From: Microseira wollei NIES-4236
GTDB lineage: Bacteria > Cyanobacteriota > Cyanobacteriia > Cyanobacteriales > Aerosakkonemataceae
Direction of reading: 5' to 3'
DNA: 47,344 nucleotides
NCBI RefSeq assembly: GCF_020521235.1
Contig: NZ_BLAY01000072.1
Span: forward strand, 1-47,344
Shown: piece after piece, positions 28,228-38,646 of the stretch
Position numbering within the stretch: position 1 is the first letter of the stretch
How the letters are laid out: each line of letters opens with the position of its first letter
The notes under the pieces: model-generated
What the model was told of the DNA's origin: nothing
The model's input: the letters and a program-made list of their open reading frames with translations, nothing else
The model's database searches: none
Made by a program: the position numbers and the translations under genes

Positions 28228-29496
28228 ATGGCACAACTGGGTAGACAGGAACTTGCAGATATTCTCAATGGATCTGCTTTTCTAGCCAGCGGTGGCGGTG
28301 GTTCGCGGGAGATGGGGGAACAGATCCTCAATTGGATTTTGGAGAAATCAGAGACAGTCGAACTAATAAAAATTGAAGAGGTAGCGGCAGAGCAATGGGG
28401 AGTCGTACCTTTTGCTGGGGGCGCACCCAGCAAGGTCCCACCTTCAACAAAGGATACTTTTTTACGTCTGGGATTTTCCTCTAAAATGTTTGCCAGTAAA
28501 GGCGAAAATTCCGCCGGTCGTTTCGCGCTCCCAGACTTAGAAAAAGTTGCGAGCGCTCCGTTTGATCTGCTAGAGAGCATCATGCTCCAGCAGAAGGAAC
28601 TCCCAGAAAATCATTCTTTCGAGAGTTTCTCCTACGTAATGCCCCTAGAGATTGGCACCGGAAACACTTTTTTAGCCATGTTCGTAGCGGTAAGCAAGAG
28701 CATAGCTATAGTTGATTGTGACGGTGCTGGGCGATCGATACCCTCACTCAATATGCTGACATATTCTGTCAGCGATATTCCCGTTCATCCTGCCACAATG
28801 GCAACTATTACATCAGACCCAGAAAAGAAAACAAAGGTGGCGATCCACGTAGACCAAGTTTCTAAATCGAACGCTCTGATTACAGAAATAATGCAGACAA
28901 ATGAATTTAACAATGAAGGTGTTATGGCGTCTTACGTGATGGACGGTAACACTTTACAAAATAAGCATCCAGTTATTGCTAACACAATTAGCCTCGCCCA
29001 AAATGTGGGGTCAGTTCTGCGTCAAGCAAAAGAGAAAGGAAAAGATCCAGTCGCCGCACTGTTGCAATTTTTTAACGACCCCGGTAGCGCTGATAATCCA
29101 AGTGCCTTTCTGCTATTCCAGGGAACTATTGCCAAAATTGATAAGCAAAATATTGGACGATTGGATAAGATTACTGTAGTCCTCAAAAAAGAGGAGGAGG
29201 AAGTTTGCGTCCTGGTGCTAAACGAAAATTTAATTGCTTGTCGCGATCGCTACCCATTTGATTCGATCGAACAACCCATCGCCATGGGGCCGGATCTAAT
29301 TTGTTACTTGACTCCCGACGGGACACCCCTAACCAATGAAGAGATAAAAGAAGGTCAGGAGTTGGCTGTTATTGGCTTGAAAGCACCAGAGCAATCGCGT
29401 CAGACAGAGTCTATCATTAATAGCTATTTAGAGGGGCTTAAAATACTGGGATATAACGGCCTTTATGTACCGATTGAGGAATTACAAAATGGCTAG
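28228..29496 (+). CDS. DUF917 family protein
   Basis: A 422-residue protein of the DUF917 family (PF06032), often found beside hydantoinase/oxoprolinase-type enzymes; its function is not established. Motifs: LASGGGGSREMGEQIL near the N-terminus, AFAGGAP-like VVPFAGGAPSKVP, EIGTGNTFLAMFVA and the signature DCDGAGRSIPSLNM. A good ribosome binding site (agagagg) precedes the ATG. It stands alone between minus-strand genes and ends at a strong terminator, so it is likely a monocistronic gene. No hydantoinase partner is in the window. Confidence 0.88.
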   Translation: MAQLGRQELADILNGSAFLASGGGGSREMGEQILNWILEKSETVELIKIEEVAAEQWGVVPFAGGAPSKVPPSTKDTFLRLGFSSKMFASKGENSAGRFALPDLEKVASAPFDLLESIMLQQKELPENHSFESFSYVMPLEIGTGNTFLAMFVAVSKSIAIVDCDGAGRSIPSLNMLTYSVSDIPVHPATMATITSDPEKKTKVAIHVDQVSKSNALITEIMQTNEFNNEGVMASYVMDGNTLQNKHPVIANTISLAQNVGSVLRQAKEKGKDPVAALLQFFNDPGSADNPSAFLLFQGTIAKIDKQNIGRLDKITVVLKKEEEEVCVLVLNENLIACRDRYPFDSIEQPIAMGPDLICYLTPDGTPLTNEEIKEGQELAVIGLKAPEQSRQTESIINSYLEGLKILGYNGLYVPIEELQNG

Positions 29497-29521
29497 CTCC
29501 GGTTAGAGCGAGCTATTTTCC

Positions 29522-29550
29522 AATCCCTCTAACGAGAGGGATTTTTTATT
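29522..29550 (+). terminator. Rho-independent terminator of the DUF917 gene
   Basis: A 9-bp perfect stem aatccctct (29522-29530) / agagggatt (29535-29543) followed by ttttatttttcc, 26 bp after the stop. Confidence 0.85.
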
Positions 29551-29586
29551 TTTCCTTATTGGGAACCTAATATTGAGATAAAAACC

Positions 29587-29682
29587 ATGAAAAACATCTT
29601 GACTAAAGTTACAACTGCTGAGGCGAGGAGGGTTGGTTTATCGGTTGCGCTCGCATTCAAACGCTTGGTAAACTTGCCATAA
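29587..29682 (+). pseudogene. Possible 5' relic of a PEP-CTERM-type gene
   Basis: A 31-codon frame MKNILTKV...VGLSVALAFK preceded by ataaaaacc. Start and leader resemble those of the PEP-CTERM gene at 37959 (ttaaaaccatg, MNNMLTKF...VSVAVAF). It stops after LVNLP. It could be a relic of a related gene or chance. Confidence 0.3.
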
Positions 29683-29788
29683 CAAATCTAACATTTGTTT
29701 GCCTGCTTTTTGGGTTTTCCAGCATCCAAAAACCAAAACTAGTAGTAAAATATTTCCATTTTGATATAAGTGTAATCATTTTGTTCTC

Positions 29789-32010
29789 CTAGCTTTCAAA
29801 GTGAGGGTAGACATCCTGCTCAAACAAGGTCTTGATTGCTTGTGACCTAGTTTTATTAACAGCGTCCTGGTAATCTTTCCGCACGCTGTAGTCTTCGCGA
29901 ATTGGGGGAGTTTCCAACTTGCTCAACCAAGTGGTGTGAATAGTTACCCCTATATTAAGTTGGGGATGGCTGAGCCGATAGCGCGGCCCAGCACTCAGGT
30001 TTTTGGCATCAAAAATCCAAAGTTCGTTGTTGTCAGAAAGTAAGTTATCGGAGAACAATACAACGCTGCAATATCCGTCGGTCGGATCTTTGGAGCCAGC
30101 ACGGGGGACGAACTGGGGTGAATTCCCGAAGTAGCCAGGGGGAAAATTGTAACAATCTTCAAGGGTTAGTTTGGGTCGATCTGTACTTTCAGAGCGATCT
30201 ATATGCAGCCGTAGCAGGTTAGCTGGTTTGCCATATTTGATGATTTTATTGACTATCTCTGGTACGGATACTATTCGGTTTGGATAGTATTCATACAGAT
30301 CAAAAGCGGATTGGCTATACAGCTCAGGCCAAGCTCCCCAACAATTCCAATACAGATCCGTAATTTGGAGAGGCTGAAATTCATGTCCAGTATAGAGTGC
30401 TAAAGACCAAAGATTCCGACGAGAATCGCATTCAGGAAGAAATGCGGGTGGGGTTGCAGTTTCATTTTCTACGTCAATCACCCAGCACCCTAAGCGACTG
30501 GCATCCATCGGACTAACTGTTAAACCAGCCCGTTCTTTTAGGTGATTTTTGACTTGGAAATTGTTAGAGACTGCTCGATCAACGCCGAGGACAAATTCTG
30601 CTGGGTCTGAGGCTGCCGTATGACCAACATGAAGCGTTACTTTCCCTTCCTCATCATCATAATCAGCAATAAAATGAGCTGTTTCTGGGTAAATCCTGAC
30701 TTGCTTCGTAGTTACAATGTCCACATCGCTACGTAATCCAGCGCGTGGGATAAAATAGATATCTGTATAAGGATGTTCAGGCACATTGAGCGGTTTTTTG
30801 AAAATAGCTAATATCTGATATATGTATTTGTTAAAATCAGATATTTTACAAGATAGACTAGGAATTAAACCTGTAAAATGAAGTTTAAATGCTGAATCAG
30901 ACAAGATCGCATAATTCTTCGTCAATGCCATTTGATGTAGGCTTTGCCTAATCTTCATAGGACGACCGTTAGACTGCATAACCTGCCATTGATTGATGCC
31001 AGTGCCTACACCTGTCCATCGGTTTATATATACCGCATCTTTTCCCCCAATCTCTAAAGCAGAAATCGCTCCTTCTAACCATTCAATTACTTTATTGAGT
31101 TGCTGGATGATACTTGTTGCCAAGGTTTTAACCCCGCCATATTCTAGATAACGCCTTTGAAATCTATGGGCATGAAACTGAAATATGTCTGATAAAGGGA
31201 AGAGGCCAGAAAGCGATTTACACCCATTGACTGTAAACATTTCGTTGGTCTGAGAGTCAAATTGCGGATGTGCTGCGCTTAAAGTTGGAGGAAACGGACC
31301 TTTAGGTGCAATTTGTGTAATAGAATGCCACTGCCAATGCCACCCGATAGGAGCCATTAGTTCCAGGAAGGGTTAATTTCGTAGGGACGACCCGCATCCC
31401 AAGTTACTAACAAACGCTCGCTCCCATTGGCAAATTTCATCCGTAAACATGCCGTATTGAGAAAGTTGCGAACGCCTAGTTTGATAGAAAAACGAGCTAA
31501 ACCAAATTGTCTGAACTTGAGCCACTTATACTCATGAGGCCATTGTTTTTGATACTTAGGATTGTTGTGTAGTGCTAAATCTGCATAGTAATCCGGAGTT
31601 TTAACGATCCGAGTAGCCATCCAAGCTTTTCCTGGTTTTTGTTTAACATTCTTTTGCGTTAGACTTTGAGGCGTTTTATGGAAATCCAAACGATAAATTA
31701 TACCATCCCCATTATAAAGAGGAGTCCAACCAGATTTATAAGGTTCAACAACACAATCAGAACCTGGAGAGTTGGGAGAATCGATGCTACCTGCCGCGCC
31801 GAATACATGACCCTGTAAATCATCTGGTAATTGGCACTCGTTGTCTGTCAATCCTTCTTTTACGATCAATTCCAGGGGTTCATGTTCGGGATCTTGTCCA
31901 TAAAACTCTTCTCGACTTACGGACAATACAGCTTTAGGCGATCGCGGTGGTTGAGAGCGATCGCTGAGGGTTGTTGGCGTTTCGCTTGGGTTGGAAGTCA
32001 ATTCGCTCAT
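29789..32010 (-). pseudogene. Carotenoid oxygenase CCD-3, broken by one frameshift
   Basis: A CCD of about 740 residues in two frames. 32010-31357 gives MSELTSNPS, SPKAVLSVSREEFYGQ, QLPDDLQGHVFGAAGS, LYNGDGIIYRLDF and WDAGRPYEINPSWN*. The rest, 31357-29789, starts at LMAPIGWHWQW and keeps AAHPQFDSQTNEMF, SLHQMALTKNY, LHVGHTAASD and IHTTWLS, so all four ligand regions survive. Compared with CCD-5 (EIDPDSLAIIAPVG), one or four bases were lost near 31365-31375. The two parts overlap at taatg, so re-initiation is conceivable, but each part alone lacks a complete propeller. Confidence 0.88.
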
Positions 32011-32336
32011 AGTACTCCTAGTGAAGTTAACAGATTTCTGCCAGCGAACACCAGCCGATTGTCAGTAACAATTCGGCTGTTGATAACACAATTGGTTGGC
32101 AATGTAACACAAAAAAAAATTTTAAATTATAAAACAAATATAAATTTTTACATTCAGGTTGTTTCATCACTCTTACGTTCGGCAGCATACTGGTTATTGG
32201 ATGCCTAATATTGACACTCCCCGGTCGCGCATACGCGGGGATTCTGTAATCAGCGTCGAAACTTGCTCAACCAGGGTTGCCCCAAGAAGAGTAGAGGTTT
32301 CAACTCCGGAGCGCGTTACTTCGGAGATGCCCTCCC

Positions 32337-33437
32337 CTAGCTTGCTCCTGCAAGATTTAAAATGTTTTTTGCCGCGTTAAAGTCTCTATTTAAACGACAT
32401 CCACATTTACAAACCTGGGTACGAGTTGATAGAGACTTTTTCACTATCGCGCCACACTGACTGCACTTTTGACTCGTATAGTGTGGCGCAAAAGCAATAG
32501 CAACTCGACGATATTTGCTTACAAAATAATCAATCCACCGTCTAAACAGCGCCCATCCAGCATCACTGATAGACTTAGCCAGACAATGGTTTTTGACCAT
32601 ATTGCTCACATTTAAGTCTTCATAGGCTACTAGGTCGTTAGACCGGCATACGTTTCTCGCGAGTCTCTTCGCGTGTTCATTCCGCTGCCTACTTACCCTC
32701 AAATGTTTCTTAGCAAATCGCCGCCTTGCCTTGCGGCGTCCGTTCTTCCCTTTCTCCTTTTTATAGATTCGCCGTTGAGCGTGTTTAATCAACCTTTCAG
32801 CTTTTCTTAAAAAGCGCGGGTTTTCTTCAGTATGACCGTTGGAATCGGTATAGAAAAACTCTAGCCCGACATCCAACCCTATTGAGTTATCAGTTGGCTC
32901 AAGATTTTCAAAGCACTCAACATCGATTACAAATTGGCAATAATAACCATCAGCGCGCCTCACCAATCTAACGCGCTTAATTGATTTAACCGGGTAAGTA
33001 TGAATGTCCCACTTCCCCAGAAGTTTCAGTTCACCAATACCTTTTTTGTCGGTAATGGTAATTCGCCGCTTGGTTTTATGCAAAGACCATCCACTGGTCT
33101 TGTATTCAACTCTTGCGTTATCTTTTTGTCAGCGCGGGAATCCTTTCTTACCCGGTTGTTTAGCTTTACAATTTTCGTAAAACCGAGAAATTGCAGCCCA
33201 TCCTCTTTCGGCAGATGCTTGTACTGCCATTGAGTTTAGGTCTTTAACGAAGGAGAATTCTTCGCGCAGTTTGGTCGAGTACTTGTTCAAAGCAAACCCA
33301 TTAATCTTTGAATCTCTGGGTGCATCCATCCAATACCGCCAGCATTTATTTCGCACAAATTGTCCGGTGCGAATTGCTTCATCAATCGCTTTGTACTGGT
33401 ATGGCTTGGCTTTGACCTTGTACTCAATAACTAGCAT
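32337..33437 (-). pseudogene. tnpB: tnpB of IS-4 with an in-frame opal codon
   Basis: About 366 residues in one frame, interrupted only by TGA at 33129-33131 (KKGFPR*QKDNARVEYKT; the IS-3 protein has Phe there). RuvC and zinc-finger positions are kept: IGLDVGLEFF, VAYEDLNVSN, CSQCG...CKCG, LNRDFNAAKNIL. It is shorter than the IS-3 protein at the C-terminus. Probably inactive. Confidence 0.85.
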
Positions 33438-33510
33438 GAATAACCTGACAGTATTGGTATAAGCTTAGTATATGATATCCTATACATCGACAGACGGGCA
33501 AGAAGGGTTT

Positions 33511-33912
33511 ATGAAATTTAACTCAAATGACTATAGACACGAAAGCAACGCAGTATCTCTGTTGAACTACCACCTAGTTTGGATACCCAAGCGAAGAAAG
33601 GCTGTCTTGACTGGGGATGTTGCGAGGCGTTTAACCGATATCATCTATGAAGTAGCAAATGAAAACCGCTGGCAAATTATTGCTTTAGAGATTATGCCAG
33701 ACCACGTACACTTGTTCTTAAATGCTAAACCTTGTGATGCACCAGCAGATATTATGAGAAAAATCAAAGGGCGAGCTTCGCATCATTTGCGGAAGGAGTT
33801 CCCCGAACTGCTTAAGCTTCCTACTCTCTGGACTCCTAGCTATTTTGTATCAACCGCTGGAAATATTTGCACTGAAACTGTTAAGCGATATATTGAGCGA
33901 CAGAAGGGTTAG
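33511..33912 (+). CDS. tnpA: IS200/IS605 Y1 transposase TnpA (IS-4)
   Basis: A HUH single-strand transposase of 133 residues. The metal-binding HxH lies in IMPDHVHLFLNA and the nucleophile is probably the Tyr of VKRYIERQ. The start ATG at 33511 has a good ribosome binding site (agaaggg); an upstream start at 33472 would add 13 residues without family support. It is the only complete tnpA in the window. The decayed tnpA of IS-1 and IS-5 are related to it (LWTPSYFVSTAGN), so it could in principle mobilise other elements, if it recognises their ends. Confidence 0.93.
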   Translation: MKFNSNDYRHESNAVSLLNYHLVWIPKRRKAVLTGDVARRLTDIIYEVANENRWQIIALEIMPDHVHLFLNAKPCDAPADIMRKIKGRASHHLRKEFPELLKLPTLWTPSYFVSTAGNICTETVKRYIERQKG

Positions 33913-33974
33913 CGAGACTAAAGTCTCGCGCGGTTACCCCGGTCTTTTGACACGGGGTTAGAGCGAGTTATTCT

Positions 33975-34190
33975 ATAAACAACTAATTCTAGAGGTTCGT
34001 GTTCAAAGCATTGTAATCTTTCCCCAAACCCTAATCTTCGCGGGGAGTTATTACGAGAAAGTTAGCATTTCAACTTACAGATAAGACCGCTTTGGGCGAT
34101 CGCCGTGCTTCTGGACGTTCGTTCTTAAGGTTTGTTGTCATGGTTCTTAGTCGATTGCTAGGGTAGGGTTAAAAGTCAATTTACTTGTAA
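33975..34190 (-). pseudogene. CCD-4, N-terminal stub of another carotenoid oxygenase
   Basis: The minus strand recovers pieces of a CCD start very like CCD-3: SKLTFNP (the ATG is now ACA), ARRSPKAVLSVS, and EHEPLELVV, where CCD-3 has SPKAVLSVSREEFYGQDPEHEPLELIV. A stop and about 60 bp of foreign sequence, itself a hairpin (gtaat..ctcccc / gggg..attac, about 34016-34057), lie between the last two pieces. IS-4 begins where homology ends. The rest of the gene is not on the other side of IS-4, so it has been deleted. Confidence 0.75.
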
Positions 34191-34245
34191 TACTCAGGAT
34201 CAATTTTTATCGTTTCTATCAATTCTCTTCATGGTATTTCCACTG

Positions 34246-36498
34246 TTAAACCGACTTGCGATCGCTTTCAAACTCTCTATACACCTGCTCGAACAGATCT
34301 CGCATTTGTTTGCCCACTTTTTGGCTGTAGCGCTTTGAGGCTTCCTCGACTAGCCGATGGAAATCTTCACGAACATCATATGCTCGCGTGGGGCTAGGAG
34401 CGCGATTTGGCAGCCAAGCAGTGTGTAGGGTGAAACTAAAGTTCAGCTTGGGGTGGCTGAGTCGGCATAGGGGCCCTTGGCTTAAGTTTTTAGCATCGAA
34501 AACCCAAAGTTCGCTGTTATCCGACCAACCAGGATTTTCTCCAGACTCATCTCCAAGATATGAAATCAAGTTATCAGAGTTGATCGCACTACAAATAATA
34601 TATCCGTCTGTTGCTCCTTTTGAATTTTTTCGGGGAACAAACTGTGGAGAATTGGCAAAATAATTGCCTGGAATCCTGTAGGAATCGGCAATACTCAACA
34701 TTGGTTTTGCACTTTGATCAATATGCAGTCGAGATAAAATTGTCGGAACTCCTTGTTCAATCTGTTCCATTACTTGAGCGAGGGTCATCCTAGAATCTCG
34801 ATAGGGATATTTTTTATACAAGTCGTAAACTAGCTGAGTTTGGATATTTTTCCAAGCGCCAAATCCCAACCAGTAAATGTCCGTAAACTCTGGCGTGGGC
34901 AGATCGTCTCGATACGTACAAAGCCCAAGGGACCAGGTATAAGTTTTGGATTCCTCGAAATCGAGTAACTCTTCTTTTTCTTTGACACCCGTTTTACCAT
35001 CAATTACATAAATTGCCGGACGATTGACAGCCATCCCGTTGCTAAAAATTCCAGCGAATCCGCTCCGAATGGTATTCGGAAAAGGTGAGCTATCGTCGTC
35101 ACCATGGATAAATTCAGCCGCATCGGAAGCTTTATTCAGAGCAGCGTAAATGGTGATTTTATCATTCGAGTTTTTGTATTCCACTAGGAAGTGATTGCAC
35201 TCTCCTTCAATAGTAAACCGTTTAGATTCGACTGAACCACCAGGCTTTACGCGAGCGAGTTCTGTACGAGGTATTATATAGAATGTTGTGTTGGGTAATT
35301 GAGGAAACGTCAGATCCTTTCGGTGAAAGCGCATCCAGTCAAAAGTTAAACCGAAAATCTTTTGGAGGGATAACTCTTGATACCAGGATTTAATTGGCTT
35401 TTGTGATTTTGTATTCCTAGCAGGAATTAGGCTTCCCACACCCAACTTAAACGCAGTTTCAGCAAAAATTACATACCTTTCAGTAATCCCCATTTGATGA
35501 ATCGTCGATCTTATTTTTACAGCGCGACCTTTATAGACTATTTTCCATTTATTTAAACGATTATGACCGTCCCAACGAAGCGCGTACAGCGCGTCATTTT
35601 GGCCTAAACCAATCATTTTTACAAACTTAAAATTAATAAAAAATCAAAATATGCTAAATAAACTTATTTTATATCCACTGTTAACCCAGTTATTTAAATT
35701 AAATTTAATGACGCGGTAAAATTGAAAAAAAGTATCAATAGACTTGACAATATTAACAGTAAACATTTCTCCTTTTAAAGGAGCGAAGCACGGATGGGCA
35801 GAAGCCATAATTTGACGAAAGGGAAAAATAGGCAAGTTTTCGATAACTTGTTCCCAGTCATCATTCCTACCGACAGGTGCAATAATAGCCAAAGAATCTG
35901 GATCGATTTCCTAGGGAATGCCCGCATCCCAAGTAGCTAGCAGTCGCATATTTTTCTCACCCGGAAATAGCATGGGAAGTAAGGCGGTATTGACTTGGTT
36001 CAACACGCCAAGATAAGGAGAAACCCGTGCCAACCCAGCGTTGTAAAAACGAAACTGATAATAGGGATTTTGAGGAGCGGGGTTGGCTGTAATTTTGTCG
36101 GCAAAATAGGAAGGAGTTTTGAGAATCCGGCTGGATAAATAGGCTTCACACATTTGAGTTTCTGGGTTTTGGCTAAAGTCAAGGCAGTATACCATCCCAT
36201 TCCCATTGAGTATGGAAGTCCAGCCATCTTTAGTTGGCTCAACAGTTTTGCCAAAATCGGGTTCTTCAGAAGAAGTAACAGGTGTTGAAGCAATATTTCC
36301 AACAGGAGCAATAATAAATACCGAACCGTGCAACTCGTCAGGCAGCTGACCTTTATTTTCGCTCAGTCCTTTCTTTACGGACAGCTGCAATGGCTGTTTG
36401 TAAAATTCTTCTCGGCTAACCGATTGGATCGAGCGTGGAAAACGGAGGGGTTGCTGTTGTTGAGAGTCTTTGTGTCTTTGTGTTTTTGCTTGGTTCAT
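34246..36498 (-). pseudogene. Carotenoid oxygenase CCD-5 with two in-frame stops
   Basis: A single frame of about 750 codons interrupted by TAG at 35911-35913 (DAGIP*EIDPDS; Tyr in the paralogs) and TGA at 35644-35646 (SLFSIF*FFINF). There is no frameshift. Ligand regions: SAHPCFAPLKGEMF and TIHQMGITERYV are kept, and LHTAWLP is kept, but the third is IYAALNKASD where the others have LHVGHTAASD or LHVAHICA, so the third iron His is lost. That makes activity unlikely even if the stops were read through. The first Met has no clear ribosome binding site. Confidence 0.88.
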
Positions 36499-36775
36499 GA
36501 TTATATTCTTGCGATTTGGATGCCCTTAAAAAAATTGTTAATAACTGCACACATCAATCAACGCAGCGCCCTGACTTCAATTCCAGAACCTGACTCGTAC
36601 AGCCTTCCTAGGTCAACCTTTGCTTTGCCTTTTAAATATAATATATGAAAAAATACCCAATGCACTTGGTAGCAATCAAAACTTCATCAAGGTAAATTAA
36701 TACAATCAGAGTATAGAGAAAAGGGACGGGCAACCGCTCTGATTCTACAACTGCGCTACCCACTCCAGATTTCCC

Positions 36776-37080
36776 CTAATTGCTAAGTTTGCTACATTGC
36801 GGCTGTGCAAAAGTGGCAGAAACTCCCGTCCGATTCGGGGGGAAAGATGCTATTCTACCTGGCCTTGGGCATTCACAATAAAGCCGGTTGCTTCTACGAT
36901 TTGGGTAGGCGGATTCGTGGGTTGCGGTGGAGAAAAGGGGAGGGTGGCGGTGCGATCGCTTACGTAATCTTGTAAATCTCGCCACACCGTCTGACCTCGA
37001 ATCGTCGCGCTAGGGTCTTCTGGTTTGGAATTGTTTCCATACCAATTTTCCATAGCCGATGAATTTCTAGAACGACCCAT
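36776..37080 (-). pseudogene. 3' relic of a second TpsA-like gene
   Basis: PEDPSATIRGQTVWRDLQDY, then IVEATGFIVNAQGQVE*, then in the next frame ASFPPNRTGVSATFAQPQC and a stop. This matches the tail of the gene at 24087 (LPEDPTATLSAPTVWRDLQD, IVEATGWIINASGQVE, VPQCRDLPN) with a frameshift after GQVE. Nothing of the secretion domain remains. Confidence 0.8.
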
Positions 37081-37958
37081 TGACGTTAACAGAGCCTGTT
37101 TCTGCGTAATATATGTAATTGTTTTATCATTGCATCGAATTTAACGTTTGGGATTTAGGATAGTAATTGCTGCTAATAATGGGCATTTGCACAAGTTTGA
37201 ACCTACTGCTGTACGGTGTTCGTAACGAACATGAATTCTTAAAAAACCCAAGAGCCATAGCCTTTAAACAGAGGACTTACCCACGCTGCCCCAAAAACAA
37301 AGGTGATGCGTCAATCTCCCTCGTCGAAACCGACTATTTTTCCTATCACCTTTGTTTTTTTGCCAAAGTAAAAAAATTCACATCTGGCACCAGCCGCCGT
37401 CACCCGCCGGTGCGGCTATACAAAAGGCGTCCGCTGGCGCGGAATAACGAAAACAGGACTTACGCACCACGAGCCTAGAAACCCGGTTTCGACCTGCATC
37501 TCTCGCCACCAAACCAACGATTTTTCGTAGAAACCGGGAACTTGCGCCTAAGTCCTGGAAAAATAAGGGTTTGTTAGCCTGCCAAAGCAGGCTTTGATTG
37601 TGTAGTCCTACCCTTCTAGGGTAAAGATGTGAGAAAAGTAAAAATACGGAAATTTCAAACTAACTTTATCAAATCTTCATGAAAAAATTAATGAAGTTGA
37701 TTTACTGTGTTTAAGTGTAAGTACTGAAAGGGAGCCTAGTTCTGCATCAGGCATTTATATGATGTCCGGCTTTTCACCCATAATTAAAACTCAGAGCGTC
37801 CCCCTTTCCCCGCATCCCCGCGTCAGTCCTAATTAGGGGTAATCAAACGGACATGATATTACGCCTGAAAGCGGTGCGTTACGGCGAAAGCCTAACACAC
37901 CCTACACCTAAATGGCGCTACCCTTTTGCCCATTTCAATCAACATTGGAGTTAAAACC
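37081..37958. other. Repeat-rich intergenic region before the PEP-CTERM gene
   Basis: No gene is supported. Contents: a 15-bp inverted repeat aaaaacaaaggtgat (37293-37307) / atcacctttgttttt (37345-37359); a small element with ends caggacttacgc and gcgcctaagtcctgg (37454-37558) carrying an aaacccggtttc palindrome; a hairpin pair near 37571-37622 related to 30-82; and an element with ends atatgatgtccg / cggacatgatat (37758-37859) resembling MITE-2. Confidence 0.65.
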
Positions 37959-38356
37959 ATGAACAACATGTTGACTAAATTTGCCGCAATCGCAGCGACT
38001 TCTGCTACAGTTTCTGTGGCGGTCGCCTTTAGCCCTAACAACCCCGCTCAAGCGATTGCATTCAACTATAGCTTCCAGACCAATACGGGTTATTCGGGTA
38101 CGGGTAATTTTAGTTACGATGAAACTACTGCTCCAACGATTATTTCAGAAGCAGGGGCAGGCCCGAAGGACTTCTTGCAGTCCCTTTCGCTTTCAGTTTT
38201 CGCTCCTAATGGCAACTTGCTAGATAGCGGTAGTACGGTTGTCAATGGTGTCTCGAACAGTCAATTCCTAGAATTCAAGTTTGATACGCTAACTAAAAAA
38301 CTGTCAGTATTAGATACCAACACCTCTTCATCTGGCAACGATGTTTCTTACTTCAT
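37959..38356 (+). pseudogene. PEP-CTERM protein, 5' part
   Basis: An exported protein with a signal peptide (MNNMLTKFAAIAATSA to about AQA, residues 1-28), then a beta-rich region (FNYSFQTNTGYSGTGNFSYD). The start is the ATG at 37959 with ttggag upstream. IS-5 interrupts after TTCAT at 38356. Joined to 39991, the frame is restored exactly (NDVSYFITNVFDPNNN), giving 209 residues. Confidence 0.88.
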
Positions 38357-38378
38357 AAGGCATACGGTAAGCGGGAAA

Positions 38379-38428
38379 CTCAGACACTTTAGTGCTGGTC
38401 GGTGTGCGACACGAGCGGTTTTAACCGC
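38379..38428. other. IS-5 left-end hairpins
   Basis: cact-tt-agtg inside 38379-38399, and gcggtt-tt-aaccgc (38415-38428). Stems match IS-1 in position and length but differ in sequence by paired changes. Confidence 0.7.
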
Positions 38429-38451
38429 AGTCCTATTTCAGGATCGACGAT

Positions 38452-38515
38452 CCAAGTTTCAGTACAGCGCTTAACTGTCTTGCTGGCGCATTTCCAGGTT
38501 CAAACAAAGTAATAG
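38452..38515 (-). pseudogene. tnpA remnant of IS-5
   Basis: The minus strand retains only a trace of the Y1 transposase: YYFV*TWKCASKTVKR, matching SYFVSTAGNISSDAVKR of IS-1. Frame and nucleophile are lost. Confidence 0.6.
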
Positions 38516-38646
38516 CCGATCAAGCACTTAATATGGTCGTGAGATTAATGGCTTTTTTATAGCAGCATAACTTGTTATTTTGTGGCTTTTGATTGACATC
38601 AGTATCATAGTCGATTACTGTAATTGGGTCAGTCAAAAAAGAGGTT

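Larger units (their letters stand above)
32211..33974. mobile_element. IS-4, IS605-type element with divergent tnpA and tnpB
   Basis: About 1.76 kb with a complete tnpA (plus) and a nonsense-broken tnpB (minus). The right end at 32211 reads ttgacactcc, as in IS-3, with hairpin cccc...gggg (32218-32243). The other end holds hairpins gcgagact/agtctcgc (33912-33929) and ccccg/cggggt near 33937-33959. It interrupts a CCD N-terminal relic (CCD-4) on its tnpA side. The tnpA-side boundary is set by loss of CCD homology, within about 10 bp. Confidence 0.8.

Noticed and set aside
37167-37478. 103-codon plus-strand frame
   Set aside because: Spans an inverted repeat and a small mobile element; no start signal or family resemblance.
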